This document shows positions 33,944 to 42,048 of a stretch of DNA of 64,000 bases, piece after piece. The stretch is from the NCBI RefSeq assembly GCF_009828585.1, contig NZ_WSRZ01000021.1:1-64000 (forward strand), written 5' to 3'. This stretch comes from Shewanella litoralis (GTDB taxonomy: Bacteria > Pseudomonadota > Gammaproteobacteria > Enterobacterales > Shewanellaceae). Made by a program: the position numbers and the translations under genes. Under the pieces are notes generated by a model that did no database searches, was not told where the DNA came from, and saw only the letters and a program-made list of their open reading frames with translations. The first letter of the stretch is position 1, and each line of letters starts with the position of its first letter.

Positions 33944-34627
33944 ATGACTAAGCGTATTTTATTGGTTGAAGATGACGCCACAACATTAAAGTATGTGGCC
34001 GACGGATTTATAGCACAGAAGTACCAGGTAGACAGTGCAACAGATGGCCAAGAAGGCTTAACATTAGCCAAGCACAATCAATATGACTTACTCATTTTAG
34101 ACCGCATGCTACCTAAGCTCGACGGCTTAACCTTATTGTCGGCATTGCGTACCAGCGGTAATAAAACGCCAGTATTAATCTTGTCAGCACTGAGCCATGT
34201 CGATGAGCGTGTAAAAGGCTTACGTGCCGGTGGCGATGACTATATGACCAAACCGTTTGCGTTTGCAGAATTATTGGTGCGTGCTGAAAAGCTGGTACAG
34301 CGTAATGTTGTAGAGCCTGCCGCAACAGATATTGAAGTTGGCGGTCTGAAAATGGAGCTGCTAACGCGTAAAGTCACACTTGATGACAGTGAGTTAATGC
34401 TGCAACCAAAAGAGTTCCAGCTACTCAAGTATTTAATGGAACACCCTAATCAAGTGATTAGCCGTACCCTGCTATTTGAAGCGGTATGGGATTATCATTT
34501 TGACCCTCGCACCAATGTTATCGATGTGCATATTGCAAAACTGCGTCGTAAGTTTGAAGAACTTGGACACGGTGAGTTAATTGAAACAGTAAGGGGTGCG
34601 GGTTATCGCCTCTGCAAAGGCCATTAA
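33944..34627 (+). CDS. OmpR-family response regulator
   Basis: A 227-residue two-component regulator. The receiver domain (about 1-120) has the acidic pair Asp10-Asp11, phosphorylation site Asp53, and Thr/Lys switch residues (ILSALS and TKPFAF). A winged-helix DNA-binding domain fills residues 130-227, with LQPKEFQLLKYLM and VIDVHIAKLRRKF. The ATG at 33944 starts 7 bases after the exported protein's stop. It overlaps the kinase gene by 32 bases. The regulon is not determinable; the nearest gene groups are modABC and the exported protein. Confidence 0.92.
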   Translation: MTKRILLVEDDATTLKYVADGFIAQKYQVDSATDGQEGLTLAKHNQYDLLILDRMLPKLDGLTLLSALRTSGNKTPVLILSALSHVDERVKGLRAGGDDYMTKPFAFAELLVRAEKLVQRNVVEPAATDIEVGGLKMELLTRKVTLDDSELMLQPKEFQLLKYLMEHPNQVISRTLLFEAVWDYHFDPRTNVIDVHIAKLRRKFEELGHGELIETVRGAGYRLCKGH

Positions 34628-35936
34628 GCCATATCAAAGTAGTGCGTGGCGCATCACGCTTATCTTCTCGACGTTAGTGACCATCTTAATTGTGATGTTG
34701 GTGTTAAGCCTATATCGACAATTAGTGATAGAGCAACAAAACCAGGTTGATAAGCATCTTGCCGCCGAAATGCAGCGATATCAGCAGTTAGCGTTAACGG
34801 TTAATCGCCGCAGTTTTGCGGCGCAAATTCGCGCAGCCGACCCTAAAACGGCACTTATCGCCTGGCGTAACAGTGTTGATATGGTAGGAGCATTGACCTT
34901 TTTACCTGAAAACATGCCGCAGTTACCTGAAACCAAAGACTTCCCTATTTTTACCGGTGGCCCAGATAAACTGCATATTTTGACTGGTGGATTAGTCATG
35001 ACTCGTTATGGCCCGGTATTAATTGCTACGCGAACCGATCACCTGGCAACCCTCATTGAAAAGTTTATCAACGCAGCATTTTGGGCAGTGGCCTTTACCT
35101 TAGGTTTAACGCTGGCGTTGGGGTATATTTTCTCAAAAGCTATCCTTAGACGACTGGTCGAATACAACCGTTTAAGCGAACAAATTGAGGCCGGACATTA
35201 CGAAACCCGCTTGCCTGTTAGTGACAGCCAGGATGAGTTTGACATGTTAGCGCGGCAATTTAATTTAGTGCTCGACACCCTAGAGCAAAACCTACGCGCC
35301 GTGCGGGGTGTTACCGACAATATTGCTCACGACCTACGTACGCCACTATCGCATTTGCGAATTGGTATTGAGCAGCTGGCTGACAAACCAACGAACCAAC
35401 TGGCCGATGCTAGCGCAGAGTTACTTGAAGAGTTAGACCATTGTTTAGGTACTTTCGATGCAATGTTGTCACTAACCCGAATCGAAGAAGGTCAACAAAC
35501 GCTCGACTTACAGCCCGTGAGCTTACAACAAATTTGCCAGGATTTATTTGAGATGGCAGAAGTGATTGCCGAGTCTCGCGACCAGGTGTTAGACATTTCA
35601 CTGGAAAATGATGTGCAGATTAATGGTGACAAATATCTGTTATTCCAAGCGTTATTTAATCTAGTTGATAATGCGATTAAGTATTCACCGGTTGGCGCAT
35701 CCATTTGTATTAAACAGCGTGGCAAACATATCCAAATTAGTGATAATGGTCCCGGAATTGTTGATGAAGATAAAGAGCGAGTCTTTGACCGTCTAGTTCG
35801 TCTTGATCCGAGCCGTCATTACAAGGGTACTGGTTTAGGCTTGTCGATGGTAAAAGCGATTTTATCGCGTCATAAAGCCACTATTTCACTGCATGACAAT
35901 AACCCTGGATTGTTAGTGAATATTCATTTTAAATAG
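34596..35936 (+). CDS. Sensor histidine kinase
   Basis: A 446-residue inner-membrane kinase. Transmembrane helices near residues 20-40 and 160-180 enclose a periplasmic domain of about 115 residues. A HAMP region is followed by the phosphoacceptor His245 in NIAHDLRTPLSHL, then the ATPase motifs NLVDNAIKYSP (N box), SDNGPGI (G1) and GTGLGLSM (G2). The start is a GTG at 34596 inside the response regulator gene, with AAGG just before it; no ATG upstream of the first helix exists. It is the cognate kinase of the preceding regulator. Confidence 0.9.
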   Translation: MRVIASAKAIKPYQSSAWRITLIFSTLVTILIVMLVLSLYRQLVIEQQNQVDKHLAAEMQRYQQLALTVNRRSFAAQIRAADPKTALIAWRNSVDMVGALTFLPENMPQLPETKDFPIFTGGPDKLHILTGGLVMTRYGPVLIATRTDHLATLIEKFINAAFWAVAFTLGLTLALGYIFSKAILRRLVEYNRLSEQIEAGHYETRLPVSDSQDEFDMLARQFNLVLDTLEQNLRAVRGVTDNIAHDLRTPLSHLRIGIEQLADKPTNQLADASAELLEELDHCLGTFDAMLSLTRIEEGQQTLDLQPVSLQQICQDLFEMAEVIAESRDQVLDISLENDVQINGDKYLLFQALFNLVDNAIKYSPVGASICIKQRGKHIQISDNGPGIVDEDKERVFDRLVRLDPSRHYKGTGLGLSMVKAILSRHKATISLHDNNPGLLVNIHFK

Positions 35937-35977
35937 CCCGAGGTATAGTTGCGGGTGTAATCAAGTTGGATTCATCA

Positions 35978-36655
35978 ATGTATCAACTGCTGAGCGAGCA
36001 ACGTGACTTTATTGTCATCAATAAAGCACCTCATGTTCACTTTCATAGCCAAGATGGTAATGCTGGCGTTATCGCGCAAGCTGAAGCAGATTTAGGCTAT
36101 AAGTTGTATCCAGTACATCGTTTAGATACTCCCACCTCTGGGTTGTTAATCGTGGCTCGTTCGCCACAGTCGGCCAATGTATTCACGCAAATGTTTACAG
36201 CTCATCAAGTGCAAAAATATTATTTAGCCATCGCTTTAGGTAAGCCTAAAAAAAAGCAAGGTTGGATTGTCGGCGACATGGCAAAATCTCGTCGCAGTAT
36301 GTACAAATTACTGCGAACGACAGAAAATCCTGCCATGACACAGTTTTTTTGTATGAGTATTAGTGAAGGTAAACGCGGTTACTTATTAAAACCATTAAGC
36401 GGCAAGACCCATCAACTACGCGTGGCATTGGCCAGTATTGGTGTGCCTATTTTAGGTGATACACTTTACGGTAAAGATGTGAGCGATCGTTGTTACTTGC
36501 ATGCATATAGTTTGCATTTTAACTATTTAGGCCAACAATTCGCATTTCAGCAATTACCCACCCAGGGAGAGTGGTTTACTGAGAGGTCATTTACTGACAT
36601 GGTCGCTGAGCAATGGCAGCAACCTGATAGCTTGGCCTGGCCAACAAAAAGCTAG
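35978..36655 (+). CDS. RluA-family pseudouridine synthase
   Basis: A 225-residue RNA pseudouridine synthase. The catalytic motif VHRLDTPTSGLLIVAR near residue 48 contains the essential Asp. KPLSGKTHQLRVALASIG and PILGDTLYG complete the family pattern. There is no N-terminal S4 domain; the short form matches a TIGR01621-type group whose RNA target is not well known. The ATG at 35978 is given; an in-frame TTG at 35966 is the alternative. It is convergent with the diguanylate cyclase gene 45 bases away. Confidence 0.87.
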   Translation: MYQLLSEQRDFIVINKAPHVHFHSQDGNAGVIAQAEADLGYKLYPVHRLDTPTSGLLIVARSPQSANVFTQMFTAHQVQKYYLAIALGKPKKKQGWIVGDMAKSRRSMYKLLRTTENPAMTQFFCMSISEGKRGYLLKPLSGKTHQLRVALASIGVPILGDTLYGKDVSDRCYLHAYSLHFNYLGQQFAFQQLPTQGEWFTERSFTDMVAEQWQQPDSLAWPTKS

Positions 36656-36699
36656 CTTAACCTGCAACAAGAGCAAATATTCGACTGGCTACAGCCCAT

Positions 36700-37884
36700 T
36701 TATTGAGACGATATGTTCAACTCTTTAGTGCAAATTGTGTTGCGCCCTGTATTTTTAGCCAGATACATCGCTTCATCGGCTAATTGTAATAATTGCTCTA
36801 CATTGATGTGAGCTTTGCTGGTCGCATAACCAATGCTTAAGGTGAGATTAATTTCTTGCTGTTGCCACTGCACAGATGTGCTATTGATTTTAGACTGAAT
36901 TTTCTGGGCAACAATATTGGCTTCGTCAGCATTGGTTGATGGCAGAATGATCAAAAACTCTTCACCACCGTAGCGGCAAATAAAATCGACTTTGCGAAGT
37001 GATTGCTGCAATAATGTCGCGGTATGTTTTAGTACTGAATCCCCTGCAATATGCCCATATGTGTCATTAATTTTTTTAAAGTGATCCAGGTCCAGCACCA
37101 ATAAGCTATAAGCTGAGCCGCTACGCTGCCGTAAAGCATCTACTTCATCTAATTTGTCGAGTAAGGCGTGTCGGTTCCATAACCCTGTGAGTTGATCTCT
37201 ATTCACTAAACGAGCCACTTTATACACCAACCGTGTCAGGGCATTACCGTATAACACTAAGTTAGTGAGTAGCAATAAAATGATATAGCTCCACATGACT
37301 ATTGGCGCGTTTAGTTTATTGGCTGCAGAGAGTTTGGCCACATCTTCTGGGTAAAGAAACAATGCCACAGCTCTGATAATAAATAGGGCGCCCATAATAA
37401 AAAAAGGCACATTAATTAAAATGGCATAAAACATAGGCATGTGTTTTTTAGATGTTTTTACGTTATCAAGGCCAGTGAGTGATATCAACGTGGCCGCGGT
37501 GATGCTCATGATAATCACCAGATAAACGGCATACGCAAGAGAAGGCGGAACCAATAACATCAACAAGGCGCAGCTGGTTAACAATACCAGGTCAAACAGA
37601 TAAGATACCGGACGTTTAAATAAATGCTGGCAGCCCCAACGCACCAATGCAAACCCCAATAAAATGGTCATGTCGGCAGTAAACCAGTATAAATAGTTAA
37701 TGGCTTCGCTGCGTTGCGTGTAGAGCAGCACCCCTCCCACAGTGAGGGTGTTGGCTAGGGCGAAGCGCCAACTGGCTCTAGGAGCAATGCGGAACACGCC
37801 TGCGTATATTGCCCATGCTATGGCGCAACTGCTACCGATTAAGCAAAAAAATTGAACAAAAATAATACTTTGGTTATGTTCCAT
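36700..37884 (-). CDS. Membrane-bound diguanylate cyclase
   Basis: A 394-residue protein. About seven hydrophobic spans occupy residues 8-235, a membrane sensor I cannot name with confidence. The C-terminal GGDEF domain (about 240-390) starts NRDQLTGLWNRHALLD and has an intact active site, RYGGEEFLIIL. An RxxD inhibitory site (RKVD) lies exactly five residues before it. It should make cyclic di-GMP and be subject to product inhibition. No EAL domain is present. It is transcribed alone, with a 200-base gap upstream. Confidence 0.92.
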   Translation of the reverse strand: MEHNQSIIFVQFFCLIGSSCAIAWAIYAGVFRIAPRASWRFALANTLTVGGVLLYTQRSEAINYLYWFTADMTILLGFALVRWGCQHLFKRPVSYLFDLVLLTSCALLMLLVPPSLAYAVYLVIIMSITAATLISLTGLDNVKTSKKHMPMFYAILINVPFFIMGALFIIRAVALFLYPEDVAKLSAANKLNAPIVMWSYIILLLLTNLVLYGNALTRLVYKVARLVNRDQLTGLWNRHALLDKLDEVDALRQRSGSAYSLLVLDLDHFKKINDTYGHIAGDSVLKHTATLLQQSLRKVDFICRYGGEEFLIILPSTNADEANIVAQKIQSKINSTSVQWQQQEINLTLSIGYATSKAHINVEQLLQLADEAMYLAKNTGRNTICTKELNISSQ

Positions 37885-37974
37885 ATGACCTATCAGTATT
37901 GTTGCATTGGCTGGAGAATAGCGCGCTGGAAATTAACCATAGCACATCGTTAATAGAATACCTTGATAAGCGCG

Positions 37975-38020
37975 TTGTTAAACTGTTTGTAATCTTTATT
38001 GTAAATGTGTTGTTTAACAA
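37975..38020. repeat. Inverted repeat upstream of the YqaE-like gene
   Basis: TTGTTAAAC (37975-37983) and GTTTAACAA (38012-38020) are perfect complements with a 28-base spacer, in an A/T-rich interval between the divergent diguanylate cyclase and YqaE-like genes. It may be an operator; no T-run suggests a terminator. Confidence 0.4.
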
Positions 38021-38084
38021 TCTGTATCTTATGCTATTTTTATAATTGTATTCTCTTAATTAAGCAACATAATAAGGATGAAAA

Positions 38085-38258
38085 ATGGACACAAACAAAT
38101 TATTACTGGTCATCATTGCGATATTGCTACCACCGTTAGCGGTATTTTTGAAAAAAGGCTTGGGAAAAGATTTACTGATTAACGTACTGCTGTGCTTTTT
38201 CTTTTTTATCCCGGGGCTTATTCATGCTTTGTGGGTGGTGTTACAAGAAGATTTATAA
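38085..38258 (+). CDS. YqaE/PMP3-family small membrane protein
   Basis: A 57-residue peptide with two hydrophobic helices, separated by a short loop with KKGLGKD. LLVIIAILLPPLAVFLKKGL and FIPGLIHALWVV match the UPF0057 (PMP3/YqaE) signature, including the PPLAV turn and the PGxIHALWV motif. The ribosome site AAGGATG lies 8-9 bases before the ATG at 38085. In yeast and plants the family affects membrane potential and salt tolerance; in bacteria it is often stress-linked, but the role here is inferred. The length is typical for this family. Confidence 0.86.
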   Translation: MDTNKLLLVIIAILLPPLAVFLKKGLGKDLLINVLLCFFFFIPGLIHALWVVLQEDL

Positions 38259-38377
38259 ACGCTAAGCTGTTTGCTGGCGGTTCAGGGGTTAAGCTAAAAG
38301 TTAAGCGCTAGAATGAATAGAGCCTGTGGGCGTTTGACGTTATAATCGTGCGGTATCTCGTCGATGATGTGAATTAT

Positions 38378-38551
38378 ATGAACCGTAAAAAGAAAATTAA
38401 CCAAACATTGAAAGCTAAGGCCAAAAAAGCCAACGCCAAGCTACATGCAGCGAATAAAAATCCGTACGTTGCGAAAGCAGAACGTGAACGTTTAGCGCAA
38501 CAAGCATTAATATCCACAGAGGCCAACGTCACCGACGTGCCGGTAGAATAA
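38378..38551 (+). CDS. DUF2986 small basic protein
   Basis: A 57-residue protein that starts MNRKKKINQTLKAKAKKANA, the DUF2986 signature seen in Shewanella and Vibrio. It is Lys/Ala-rich and likely helical, perhaps nucleic-acid or ribosome associated; no function is known. The ATG at 38378 is preferred over an in-frame GTG at 38348, which adds residues not matching the family. It has its own terminator, which is shared with the convergent moeB. Confidence 0.8.
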   Translation: MNRKKKINQTLKAKAKKANAKLHAANKNPYVAKAERERLAQQALISTEANVTDVPVE

Positions 38552-38588
38552 TAAAAGCACAAGAGTATTTATTCTCTTGTGCTTTTAT
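38551..38588. terminator. Bidirectional terminator between DUF2986 gene and moeB
   Basis: A 15-bp perfect stem (38551-38565 with 38574-38588; core AAAGCACAAGAG/CTCTTGTGCTTT), an 8-base loop and T/A tails. It overlaps the stop of the DUF2986 gene and lies 28 bases past the moeB stop. Confidence 0.9.
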
Positions 38589-38615
38589 TTTGACTGATTT
38601 GGGATGGATTACGCT

Positions 38616-39386
38616 TTACGCGCCGCAACCACATACTTTACATTGCGGTTGTTTAGGTAATGTCATTTGCCTAAACTCCATGGTCATCGCATCGACCATC
38701 AACAACTTTCCTGACAAAGCTTGCCCCATCGCGCTAATCACTTTGATGGCTTCCGTTGCCTGAATACAACCAATCATTCCTACCACGGGAGCTAAAATAC
38801 CCGATTCGACACACGTTAACTGTTGCTCACCAAACAATGCACTAAAACATTGATAACATGGCGTATCAGCTTGATAGTCAAATACGGTTACTGTGCCTTC
38901 CATGCGTATAGCCGCCGCCGACACTAATGGTATCTTGTGTTTATAACAGCTCTTATTGAGCTGCTCGCGCACCATAACGTTGTCGGTACAGTCGAGTACC
39001 AAGCTGTGCTGACTGACTAACGTGTCGATTTCGGCATCATCTAAAAACGCATTTAACGCATTAATGTTGATGAGCGGATTGAGTTGAGCCAATGTTTGCT
39101 TAGCCGAATCGACTTTAGCCTGGCCAATATTGGCATCAAAGTGTAAAACCTGGCGTTGTAAATTGGATAGCTCGACTGTGTCAAAGTCGACAATGGTTAT
39201 TTCCCCTACGCCTGCTACAGCAAGGTATTGGCTAGCTGCACACCCTAAACCGCCGGCTCCAATAATCAATACTTTTGCCAGCTTGAGTTTTTCTTGGCCT
39301 TCAATGTCCATTGCTTTAATGGATATTTGACGGCTGTAGCGCAACATCTCGTTGTCGCTCAAAATATCTTGGTCTACAGGCTGCAT
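38616..39386 (-). CDS. moeB: Molybdopterin-synthase adenylyltransferase
   Basis: MoeB activates the C-terminal glycine of MoaD by adenylation, allowing sulfur transfer. The 256 residues show LRYSRQISIKAMDIEGQEKL, the ATP-binding GAGGLGC loop, DFDTVELSNLQRQ and LVLDCTDN. The structural zinc is held by two CxxC pairs (CYQC and CKVC). The ATG at 39386 is chosen for its AGGAG site, and an in-frame extension upstream would run into moeA. It follows moeA by 7 bases on the minus strand, an operon. ThiF is the nearest relative, but the moeA linkage supports MoeB. Confidence 0.92.
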   Translation of the reverse strand: MQPVDQDILSDNEMLRYSRQISIKAMDIEGQEKLKLAKVLIIGAGGLGCAASQYLAVAGVGEITIVDFDTVELSNLQRQVLHFDANIGQAKVDSAKQTLAQLNPLININALNAFLDDAEIDTLVSQHSLVLDCTDNVMVREQLNKSCYKHKIPLVSAAAIRMEGTVTVFDYQADTPCYQCFSALFGEQQLTCVESGILAPVVGMIGCIQATEAIKVISAMGQALSGKLLMVDAMTMEFRQMTLPKQPQCKVCGCGA

Positions 39387-39393
39387 AATGCTC

Positions 39394-40647
39394 CTAGCAA
39401 AGTACACTATTAAATGGCTCAACGGTGACGGTATTGCCTTTAGCCAAATCACCTTGATATTGCTCTAAAATGACAAAACAGTTGGCTAAACTCATTGACG
39501 TCAACATGCCAGAACCTTGGCCGCCGGTAATCGATACTTGTAATTCGCCTGACTCATTTTGGCTTAATATGCCTCGTTGGTATTCTACTCGGCCGGGTTG
39601 TTTGCGGATGTCTGTTTGTAATGTTGCTTGGCAAAACAAGGGGGCTTTGGGTGTCAATCCCTGCATTTTATGCAAAATAGGCAGAACGAGTTTGTAAAAC
39701 GTCACCATCGATGACACCGGATTACCGGGTAATCCGCAAAAGACTGCATTGCCAATTTTACCAAACGCGAACGGTTTACCTGGTTTGATGGCTAATTTCC
39801 AAAAAGTAATTTGGCCTTCTTCAGATAAAATTTGTTTAGTGAAATCAGCCTCGCCAACAGATACGCCACCTGAGGTGAGCACCATATCTGCTTTACTTGC
39901 GGCCTCTTTAAATGCGCCGCGAATGGCTTCTTTATTATCATTAATTACACCAAGGTCTATCCAATCAACATTGCTTTTACTCAATAAGCCTTGAATTGAA
40001 TAGCGGTTCGAATCATAAATTTGCCCTGGTGCAAGCTCGCTGCCAACTGGGCGCAGTTCATCACCGGTAGAGAAAAACGCGACTTTTAATTTACGAGTGA
40101 CGCGCACCTGGCTAATGCCTATAGTCGCCAGTACGCCCATTTCAGCCGCTCGGATGGTCACGCCGCGATGTAATACTTTAGTGCTGGCTTGTAACTCTTC
40201 TGCGCGTTTGCGTACATTAGCGCCTAACTTATGTGGATGGCCGATAGTAATGTTATCGCCGTTAGCTTGAGTGTTTTCTTGCATTTGCACCGTATCATAA
40301 CCGGCAGGTAAAGGGGCGCCAGTCATGATGCGGATACACGTATTAGGTTGCGCTTTACCGTGAAATGGATGGCCTGCAAACGAGCTACCTACTAACGTAA
40401 GCGTGGTACTTTCTTGGCTGCTGTCTAAATCAGCAAATCTAAATGCGAAGCCGTCCATAGCGGAGTTATCAAATGGCGGTAAATCGATACTCGAAGCCAG
40501 GTCTTCTGCGAGCACTCTGTCGATTGCATGATTCAGCGTGACGAGTTCAGTGTCTTGCGTTGCCTCTACTTGAGCTAATAATTGCTCAATAGCCTGATCT
40601 GGATGCAATAATGTCGGTTGGGCGCAAGGGTCTTGATTGTTTGGCAT
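39394..40647 (-). CDS. moeA: Molybdopterin molybdenumtransferase
   Basis: MoeA inserts molybdate into adenylylated molybdopterin. The 417 residues show SIDLPPFDNSAMDGFAF near residue 55, the GAPLPAGYDTVQMQE loop, STGDEL, LTSGGVSVGEADF and FCGLPGNPVSSMV, all family signatures. It is followed after 7 bases by moeB. A divergent GIY-YIG gene starts 132 bases upstream, so the moeAB promoter lies in 40648-40779. Length is standard (E. coli 411). Confidence 0.95.
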   Translation of the reverse strand: MPNNQDPCAQPTLLHPDQAIEQLLAQVEATQDTELVTLNHAIDRVLAEDLASSIDLPPFDNSAMDGFAFRFADLDSSQESTTLTLVGSSFAGHPFHGKAQPNTCIRIMTGAPLPAGYDTVQMQENTQANGDNITIGHPHKLGANVRKRAEELQASTKVLHRGVTIRAAEMGVLATIGISQVRVTRKLKVAFFSTGDELRPVGSELAPGQIYDSNRYSIQGLLSKSNVDWIDLGVINDNKEAIRGAFKEAASKADMVLTSGGVSVGEADFTKQILSEEGQITFWKLAIKPGKPFAFGKIGNAVFCGLPGNPVSSMVTFYKLVLPILHKMQGLTPKAPLFCQATLQTDIRKQPGRVEYQRGILSQNESGELQVSITGGQGSGMLTSMSLANCFVILEQYQGDLAKGNTVTVEPFNSVLC

Positions 40648-40779
40648 CTGAACTTCCTTAATGAATACCTAAGGCACTCTTTTTGTGCCTGAGTTAAAAA
40701 TGATGTTCGCTATTAATAGCGCTTAGTATGCCATGATGGTAAAAGAGTTTTATGATCATACTTAAGGTTTTTCTCGTTT

Positions 40780-41082
40780 ATGTCACAAACTGAAGCGGTT
40801 TCTTCATGGTATTTATACATTATTCGGTGTGCTAATTCGCATTTGTACACTGGGGTGACTACCGATGTTAAGCGTCGATTTGCTGAGCATCAAAGTAGTG
40901 GGCCCAAGGCTGCCAAATTTTTAAAAGGTAAAGGCCCGTTAACACTAATTTATCAAGAGCCACAAATCGATCGCAGTACGGCATTAAAGCGTGAAATTAC
41001 CATTAAAAAGATGTCGCGCCAGCAAAAGTTACAACTGGTTACACAATTTGCTGCATTAAACGCAAATACCGCTGATGACTAA
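40780..41082 (+). CDS. GIY-YIG domain protein (YhbQ-like)
   Basis: A 100-residue single-domain GIY-YIG protein. WYLYIIRC and LYTGVTTDVKRRFAEHQ contain the two half-motifs plus the catalytic Arg; LKREITIKKMSRQQKLQL is the usual ending with a conserved Glu. Proteins like E. coli YhbQ are believed to nick or bind DNA in repair, although the role is not firm. It is divergent from moeA. Confidence 0.87.
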   Translation: MSQTEAVSSWYLYIIRCANSHLYTGVTTDVKRRFAEHQSSGPKAAKFLKGKGPLTLIYQEPQIDRSTALKREITIKKMSRQQKLQLVTQFAALNANTADD

Positions 41083-41123
41083 TTGTTTTTACGGCTAATC
41101 TTGTTAAGTCAGATCACTGTGGA

Positions 41124-42002
41124 TTGAAGGTATTGATATATAAATCAGGGATTTTTTCGATAGTATTGTGTTTATTATCAGTACAGGTTTGTGCTGAGGA
41201 TGTTGTACGTATACAACCTTCGCAATCTCTAGATAATACCTCCTACCAATATTATGTCGACTTATTGCAATTAGTGCTCGACACCACCTCAGATGAATTT
41301 GGTCCTGCGCATATTGTGACGTTGGAATCGTCACTATCTCAATCGCGCGGCTTTGTGATGTTAAAAAATAAGCAGCTAGATGTGTATTGGGCGGGGACTA
41401 GCGTTGAACGTGAACGTGATTATCTTGCGGTGACTGTGCCATTAGTGGGCGGCTTATTGGGCAATCGTGTGCCAGTGATTGCGCGTAATCGCTTAAGTGA
41501 GTTTGCCAAGATTACGACGGCAGAGGAATTACAAAAAATGGTTGCTTGCCAAGGTAGCCAGTGGCCCGATTCAGATATTTTGGAGTACAACGGTTACCGG
41601 ATTGAACGGGTTATTTCATTTTCGTTGATGTACACCATGTTAGAACAGCAACGTTGTGATTATTTTCCGCGTGGCATTAACGAAGCCTTTGCAGGAGTGG
41701 GCACTCAAGGTCATGAAGCATTGATGGTGTATGACAACATCATTTTACGCTATCCATTACCGATGTACTTTTTTGTGAATAAACATAATCAGCCTCTGGC
41801 TAAACGTCTTACCCAGGGTTTATTACAATTACTCGCCAATGGAAAATTAGGCGAGTTTATTATGCACCATCCCACAACAACCTCCATATTCCCCTTAAGT
41901 CGCTTTCAAGATAGCCGAATATTGCTACTCTACAATCCTATTTTGCCGGCCAATTTTTTTGAGCGAGAATATAATCATTGGATTGATTTCCCTAAAGAAT
42001 AA
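41124..42002 (+). CDS. Exported solute-binding-like protein
   Basis: A 292-residue protein with a signal peptide (ending VQVCA near residue 24) and the look of a type 2 periplasmic binding fold: RIQPSQSLDNTSYQYYVDLL at the start, KNKQLDVYWAGTS, and PMYFFVNKHNQPLAKRLTQG. No permease or ATPase is next to it, so it may be a stand-alone sensor-type binding protein. The start is uncertain: the TTG at 41124 gives a full signal peptide, but the ribosome site is weak. I cannot name a ligand. Confidence 0.65.
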   Translation: MKVLIYKSGIFSIVLCLLSVQVCAEDVVRIQPSQSLDNTSYQYYVDLLQLVLDTTSDEFGPAHIVTLESSLSQSRGFVMLKNKQLDVYWAGTSVERERDYLAVTVPLVGGLLGNRVPVIARNRLSEFAKITTAEELQKMVACQGSQWPDSDILEYNGYRIERVISFSLMYTMLEQQRCDYFPRGINEAFAGVGTQGHEALMVYDNIILRYPLPMYFFVNKHNQPLAKRLTQGLLQLLANGKLGEFIMHHPTTTSIFPLSRFQDSRILLLYNPILPANFFEREYNHWIDFPKE

Positions 42003-42022
42003 AAAGCGCCGGAGCGCTTTTT
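42001..42022. terminator. Bidirectional terminator between the binding protein and M14 peptidase
   Basis: AAAAAGCGC (42001-42009) pairs with GCGCTTTTT (42014-42022) around a 4-base loop. It starts in the stop codon of the plus-strand gene and lies 27 bases after the minus-strand peptidase stop. Confidence 0.82.
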
Positions 42023-42048
42023 ATTCTTTTTAAAACGAGTGAGTTGAG

